From: Pyrinomonadaceae bacterium
GTDB taxonomy: Bacteria > Acidobacteriota > Blastocatellia > Pyrinomonadales > Pyrinomonadaceae
Direction of reading: 5' to 3'
Assembly: GCA_013812565.1 (NCBI GenBank)
Contig: JACCTF010000762.1
Coordinates: 1-9,827, forward strand
Length of the DNA: 9,827 nt
Made by a program: the position numbers and the translations under genes. The notes beneath the pieces are model-generated. The model searched no databases and had not been told where the DNA came from. It saw nothing but the letters and a program-made list of their open reading frames with translations. Shown here one piece after another: positions 7,176 to 9,827 of the stretch. Each line of letters starts with the position of its first letter. Position 1 is the stretch's first letter.

Positions 7176-7286
7176 TAACACAGATGGCGTAGAGGCAAAC
7201 GGAATTGAATATCGAATCTGAGATTCCAAATTTCAACTCCTCTGTGCCGCCTCTGTGACTCTCCGGCCTCTGTGGTAAAAGCCACC
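7176..7286. repeat. CACAGAG-type intergenic repeat, copy 2 (inverted relative to copy 1)
   Basis: This region fills most of the 200-base gap between the SDR and hyuA-like genes. It holds CTCTGTGGTAAAAGCCACC (7268-7286), the exact reverse complement of 4745-4763, plus CCTCTGTG motifs at 7239-7246 and 7250-7257 and a diverged CACAGATGG / GTAGAGG arm at 7179-7195. Between the arms is a small stem-loop: GGAATTGAA (7201-7209) with TTCAACTCC (7232-7240), enclosing GAATC-TGA-GATTC (7214-7226). Confidence 0.75.
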
Positions 7287-7328
7287 TTAACCCACACTCA
7301 ACCGAAGCATGATCAAGCACTCGAAGAT

Positions 7329-8105
7329 TTACTGATTGACACCGCTTGCCAAGAAGCCGCCGTCAACCGCGAGCACTTCGCCCGTGATGAAGCTCGCGGC
7401 ATCCGAGGCGAGAAAGACCGCGGCCCCCGCCAGCTCTTCGACCCGTCCGAAACGGCGCATCGGTGTGCGCAGCAGAAACTCACGTCCACGTTCCGTCTCA
7501 TCTAACAACTTCTGATTCAAGGCGGTGCGAAAGACACCCGGCGCAATCGCATTAACGCACACACCGCCAGGTGCCCATTCGATGGCAAGCGATTTCGTGA
7601 GCGACGCAACCGCCGCTTTACTCGCCGCATACGCCGCCACTTCGTAGAGGGCAACAAAGCTGGAGAGCGAAGCGATGTTGATGATGCGTCCATATTCGCG
7701 ATCAAGCATGTGGCGACCGAAAACCTGGCAGGCCCGCAGCGTGCCCGTCACGTTCGTGTCCATGATGTCGTTCCAGTCCGCTTCCGCAAAATCAATCGTG
7801 GGGGCGCGCTTTGTGCGGCCGGCGGAGTTGACAAGAATATCCACCTGACCGAAGCTCTCGATGCTTGCGGCGAGCACCTGTTCAAGCGACTGCCGATCAG
7901 AGACATCAGAAGCGATACGCAAAGAGCGGCGACCCAGTTCTTCAATCTCGCGAGCTGTCGCTTCTACTTGTTCCATGCGACGCGAAGTTGGAACAACGTC
8001 CGCGCCAGCTTCGGCAAGTCCATGCGCGATGGCGCGCCCGATCCCGGAAGTGCCACCGATGACGACCGCCACTTTGCCGGTGAGTTCTAAAGAAGTGTAA
8101 GGCAT
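7329..8105 (-). CDS. SDR-family NAD(P)-dependent oxidoreductase
   Basis: A classical short-chain dehydrogenase of 258 residues, full length for the family. The cofactor loop is GGTSGIG (17-23), with the usual first Thr replaced by Gly. Asp68 (DVSD) contacts adenine, NSAG stands at 93-96, and the catalytic set is Asn118, Ser146, Tyr159 and Lys163 (YAASK). Then come NAIAPGVFRT (185-194) and the C-terminal ITGEVLAVDGGF (240-251). Arg42-Arg43 after the second beta strand suggest a preference for NADP(H). Its nearest feel is to gluconate 5-dehydrogenase and 2-deoxy-gluconate 3-dehydrogenase-like enzymes, which would fit sugar-acid metabolism beside a hexuronate-type transporter, but the substrate cannot be read from sequence. 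The ATG at 8105 fits the family start; the ribosome site is a weak AGAAAGA. It is probably the first gene of the minus-strand cluster, with a possible promoter some 45 bases upstream. Confidence 0.9.
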   Translation of the reverse strand: MPYTSLELTGKVAVVIGGTSGIGRAIAHGLAEAGADVVPTSRRMEQVEATAREIEELGRRSLRIASDVSDRQSLEQVLAASIESFGQVDILVNSAGRTKRAPTIDFAEADWNDIMDTNVTGTLRACQVFGRHMLDREYGRIINIASLSSFVALYEVAAYAASKAAVASLTKSLAIEWAPGGVCVNAIAPGVFRTALNQKLLDETERGREFLLRTPMRRFGRVEELAGAAVFLASDAASFITGEVLAVDGGFLASGVNQ

Positions 8106-8151
8106 TTTTATCTTTCTGAGTTGGAGGAGGAATTGATGCTGAGCGCCGCAG

Positions 8152-8160
8152 ACTATAGCA
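8152..8160 (-). promoter_or_regulatory. Possible extended -10 promoter of the SDR-led cluster
   Basis: On the minus strand the sequence reads TGCTATAGT: a TGN extension followed by TATAGT (5 of 6 to TATAAT). It stands 47 bases before the SDR start, giving a leader of about 40 bases. No good -35 hexamer is visible at 17 bases (TTCGTG), which is tolerated for extended -10 promoters. This is the best candidate in the divergent gap; it is seen by eye only. Confidence 0.35.
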
Positions 8161-8291
8161 AAGCGCCGATGGATCACGAAAGCAGCCACGGGAAAGTGGG
8201 AAAGGGGCAAGCGTTGATGGGATGTCGTTGCGTGTCAGGTGTACATTTCATCTGCTGGCTGTCGAAACATTGACTGCTTTCTGTTTTCTAA

Positions 8292-8336
8292 CTTCACCTC
8301 TGTGCAATATGCTCCTCTCCTGTCTCTATGGTGAAG
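8292..8336. repeat. Degenerate CACAGAG-type repeat, copy 3
   Basis: CTTCACC (8292-8298) and GGTGAAG (8330-8336) are exact inverted ends around a CTCTGTG...CTCCTCTCCTGTCTCTAT core. The 16 bases TGTCTCTATGGTGAAG at 8321-8336 are identical to 4833-4848. It sits in the divergent gap between the SDR and NagB-like genes. Confidence 0.65.
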
Positions 8337-8387
8337 ATCGGCTTTCCCTAAATGCACCTAAGAGGCATTCTAAACAATCTTCATATT

Positions 8388-8393
8388 AGGAGG
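8388..8393 (+). promoter_or_regulatory. Strong ribosome-binding site for a TTG start
   Basis: AGGAGG ends eight bases before the TTG at 8402, an ideal distance. No ATG or GTG lies in frame nearby at the expected N-terminus, so this site supports initiation at the rare TTG codon. Confidence 0.8.
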
Positions 8394-8401
8394 AATCTTA
8401 C

Positions 8402-9325
8402 TTGTTCACGCCCAATCTAACCCGACGTACCAACGGCGCTAATGTTTGGCTGACCCTTCCGCCCAGCGTGGCACCCGATATTTCACGCTTGACTGTGCAT
8501 CAACTTTGCCCCGATGTGTTGCCGAATGAGGAAGCAGTCGGGCATGCCATGTTGGAGGAGCTTCAAGCGCTCGTGGCAACAAAAGGCGATGACGTAACCA
8601 TCGCGCTGCTCGGCGGACGCGGAGCGCAAAGCTTGCATCGTTTGCTTGGAGAACACGCGAGGGCGGGCGATCCGACCGGCTTAATTCATCGCCTTCATGT
8701 ATTCACACAGGATGCGCTCGCACCGATGCGGATGAACAATGGCTTCAGCTTTGTGCGCGACTTCGAACGACTGCTCGGCGATGAGTTTTTCAGGCAAGTC
8801 AAAAGCTTTACACCGATGCGCACCGACGCGCCCGACATCGAAGCGGAAATGACAAACTATGTACAGCGCCTGAACCAACTTGGCGGTCTTGACATCTTCT
8901 TCCTGGGACACGGGCCGGAACCCGATGATGCCTCGCACCTTGCTTACATCAAGCCCAAGTCAGGAGCAACTGCGGCGGACATTGCCGGTATCATCCCCAT
9001 TTCATCGAGCATCCTTGAACACCACATCACCAAATTCAAAGCGGGCGGAAGCTCTGTAGACGCTGACATGGAAGTCGAGTGTCGCCGTGCCACGCACATA
9101 CTTACGCTTGGGCCGGCAGCGATCCTCGGCGCACGGCGCATCGTGCAATCAATCGTTGATGCCGACACGGCCCCGGCAAAGCGACAAACTTACCGGCGCG
9201 TGATGGAGACAGAAATCGCCGATGATGCGGACAAGCGTGCGCGTCAACTCGATGAGAACCCGGGGTTATGGGTGCGATTGCATGCAAGCGTACGCTCGCT
9301 GGTATTGCCTAATGTGCTCGCTTAA
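8402..9325 (+). CDS. Glucosamine-6-phosphate deaminase/isomerase-fold protein with altered active site
   Basis: The 307-residue product starts at TTG behind a strong AGGAGG site. Its order of blocks matches the NagB/6-phosphogluconolactonase fold: VTIALLGGRGAQSLHRLL (65-82) in place of the sugar-phosphate loop GGTP, LHVFTQDALAP (98-108) in place of FNMDEYVG, FVRDFERLLGDEFF (117-130), DIFFLGHGPEPDD (164-176), and LTLGPAAILGARRIV (235-249). By manual alignment to E. coli NagB, Asp72 corresponds to Asp104 and His143 to His179. Asp141 and Glu148 are replaced by Ala177 and Lys184 (ASHLAYIKP instead of DGHIAFNEP). It may therefore act on a different sugar phosphate, do a different isomerisation, or be non-catalytic. 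About 40 extra N-terminal residues precede the fold. It is transcribed divergently from the amino-sugar cluster and converges with the MFS gene. I am fairly sure of the fold and unsure of the reaction. Confidence 0.72.
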   Translation: MFTPNLTRRTNGANVWLTLPPSVAPDISRLTVHQLCPDVLPNEEAVGHAMLEELQALVATKGDDVTIALLGGRGAQSLHRLLGEHARAGDPTGLIHRLHVFTQDALAPMRMNNGFSFVRDFERLLGDEFFRQVKSFTPMRTDAPDIEAEMTNYVQRLNQLGGLDIFFLGHGPEPDDASHLAYIKPKSGATAADIAGIIPISSSILEHHITKFKAGGSSVDADMEVECRRATHILTLGPAAILGARRIVQSIVDADTAPAKRQTYRRVMETEIADDADKRARQLDENPGLWVRLHASVRSLVLPNVLA

Positions 9326-9326
9326 C

Positions 9327-9389
9327 AGACAAGCAAGTCCGAAGTCCGATGTCGAAACTATGCTTGTCTTGACATCGGACTTCGGATTT
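9327..9389. repeat. Interlocking inverted repeats between converging genes; possible two-way terminator
   Basis: AAGTCCGAAGTCCGATGTC (9335-9353) pairs with 9371-9389 at 18 of 19 positions around a 17-base loop. A second perfect pair, AGACAAGCA (9327-9335) with TGCTTGTCT (9361-9369), places one arm inside that loop, so the two pairings cross as in a pseudoknot. A further ACTTCGGACTTG follows at 9392-9403. The position between converging stops suits a bidirectional terminator, but neither strand has a good T-tract. The right arm overlaps the MFS stop codon. Confidence 0.7.
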
Positions 9390-9827
9390 ACAACTTCGGA
9401 CTTGTGGGCTTCGAGATGAAGTTAGTGATGACAAAGCTGCTGACCACCCCGATGAGTGCGCCCACTAAAGCTCCTGTCACCATGTATCTCGATGAAACTT
9501 GACCCGGCACCCTGAAGATCAGATCGAAAACCCACCCGAAGAATGTGCCGAAAACGAGACCGACAAACCCGAAGCCGACCTGTGATCCGATTGATAAAGG
9601 CTTCACCGAACTGCCATTGATCTCATCCAAAGGTTCCAGCCTCGGCGTCAGCAAGTGAATGATGGCGAGAGCGAACAGGTAAGCTGAGCCGGCGATGAAG
9701 AAGACCAGCCGGTAGTTGCCGCCAGTGCTCTCGAGGATGTAGCCGACCGCGACGGCCAGCGTTACGCCGCCCATCGCGCCGGCCATCCCGCCGATGCCCA
9801 CCACCGATCCGACGGCGCGGCGGGGAA
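9388..9827 (-). CDS. MFS transporter, hexuronate (ExuT-like) type, C-terminal part (5' end outside window)
   Basis: The frame is open to the window edge, giving 145 visible residues that start PRRAVGSVVGIGGMAG. That block, shortly before transmembrane helix 11, is typical of ExuT-like sugar-acid/proton symporters of the inner membrane. Helix 11 is about GVTLAVAVGYILES and helix 12 about LVFFIAGSAYLFALAIIHLL, ending in TPRLEPL, where such proteins normally stop. Here about 75 more residues follow, with two further hydrophobic, glycine-rich segments: VGFGFVGLVFGTFFGWVF and YMVTGALVGALIGVVSSFV. The protein then ends in SKPTSPKL, encoded partly by an AAGTCCGAAG-type repeat. The GTG at 9804 is internal, not the start. 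The likely cargo is a hexuronate or related sugar acid, inferred from family only; it may serve the neighbouring sugar genes. Confidence 0.85.
   Translation of the reverse strand, partial: PRRAVGSVVGIGGMAGAMGGVTLAVAVGYILESTGGNYRLVFFIAGSAYLFALAIIHLLTPRLEPLDEINGSSVKPLSIGSQVGFGFVGLVFGTFFGWVFDLIFRVPGQVSSRYMVTGALVGALIGVVSSFVITNFISKPTSPKL

Noticed and set aside
8341..8400. Possible riboswitch in the leader of the NagB-like gene (AATGC with GCATT stem)
   Set aside because: Only a five-base stem with no recognisable aptamer motif; too weak to call.

Overview
The window looks like a piece of an Acidobacteriota chromosome, possibly of the Blastocatellia type. This is inferred from family resemblance and is not proven. 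The pointers are an Oar-like TonB-dependent receptor, a secreted protein of a type I associate with that phylum, an ExuT-like MFS transporter, and dispersed intergenic repeats of the CACAGAGG / CCTCTGTG and AAGTCCGAAGTCCGA kinds. Base composition is moderately GC-rich. I see no tRNA, rRNA, CRISPR array or insertion-sequence transposase.

Layout. Positions 1-1260 (+) hold the C-terminal part of a TonB-dependent outer-membrane receptor, closed by a clear intrinsic terminator at 1325-1361. Positions 1488-2099 (+) encode a small secreted protein of unknown function. From 8105 down to 2166 six genes all lie on the minus strand. In transcription order they are an SDR oxidoreductase, a hydantoinase/oxoprolinase (HyuA-like) protein, an ImmA/IrrE-type zinc peptidase, a BadF-type N-acetylhexosamine kinase, an N-acetylmannosamine-6-phosphate 2-epimerase (NanE) and a lone HicB-like protein. 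A divergent gene at 8402-9325 (+) encodes a glucosamine-6-phosphate deaminase/isomerase-fold protein with an altered active site. Positions 9388-9827 (-) hold the C-terminal end of a hexuronate-type MFS transporter.

How the genes may work together. Kinase, NanE and the NagB-fold protein together suggest amino-sugar catabolism (ManNAc or GlcNAc, perhaps from sialic acid or cell-wall sugars). The SDR and MFS genes would fit import and oxidation of a sugar or sugar acid. NanA (lyase), NagA (deacetylase) and a canonical NagB are absent from the window, so the route is incomplete here. The oddest partners are the ImmA/IrrE peptidase, whose stop overlaps the kinase start (ATGA), and the HyuA-like protein without a HyuB partner.

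Non-coding structure. Most intergenic gaps in the minus-strand cluster carry inverted repeats. A 138-bp MITE-like element supplies the end of the kinase gene. Two copies of a CACAGAG-type repeat bracket the hyuA-like gene in inverted orientation with an exact 19-bp match, and a third, degenerate copy lies before the NagB-like gene. A compact set of interlocking inverted repeats separates the NagB-like and MFS genes. No gene-free stretch exceeds 300 bases; the longest, 8106-8401, holds a possible promoter, the degenerate repeat and a strong ribosome-binding site.
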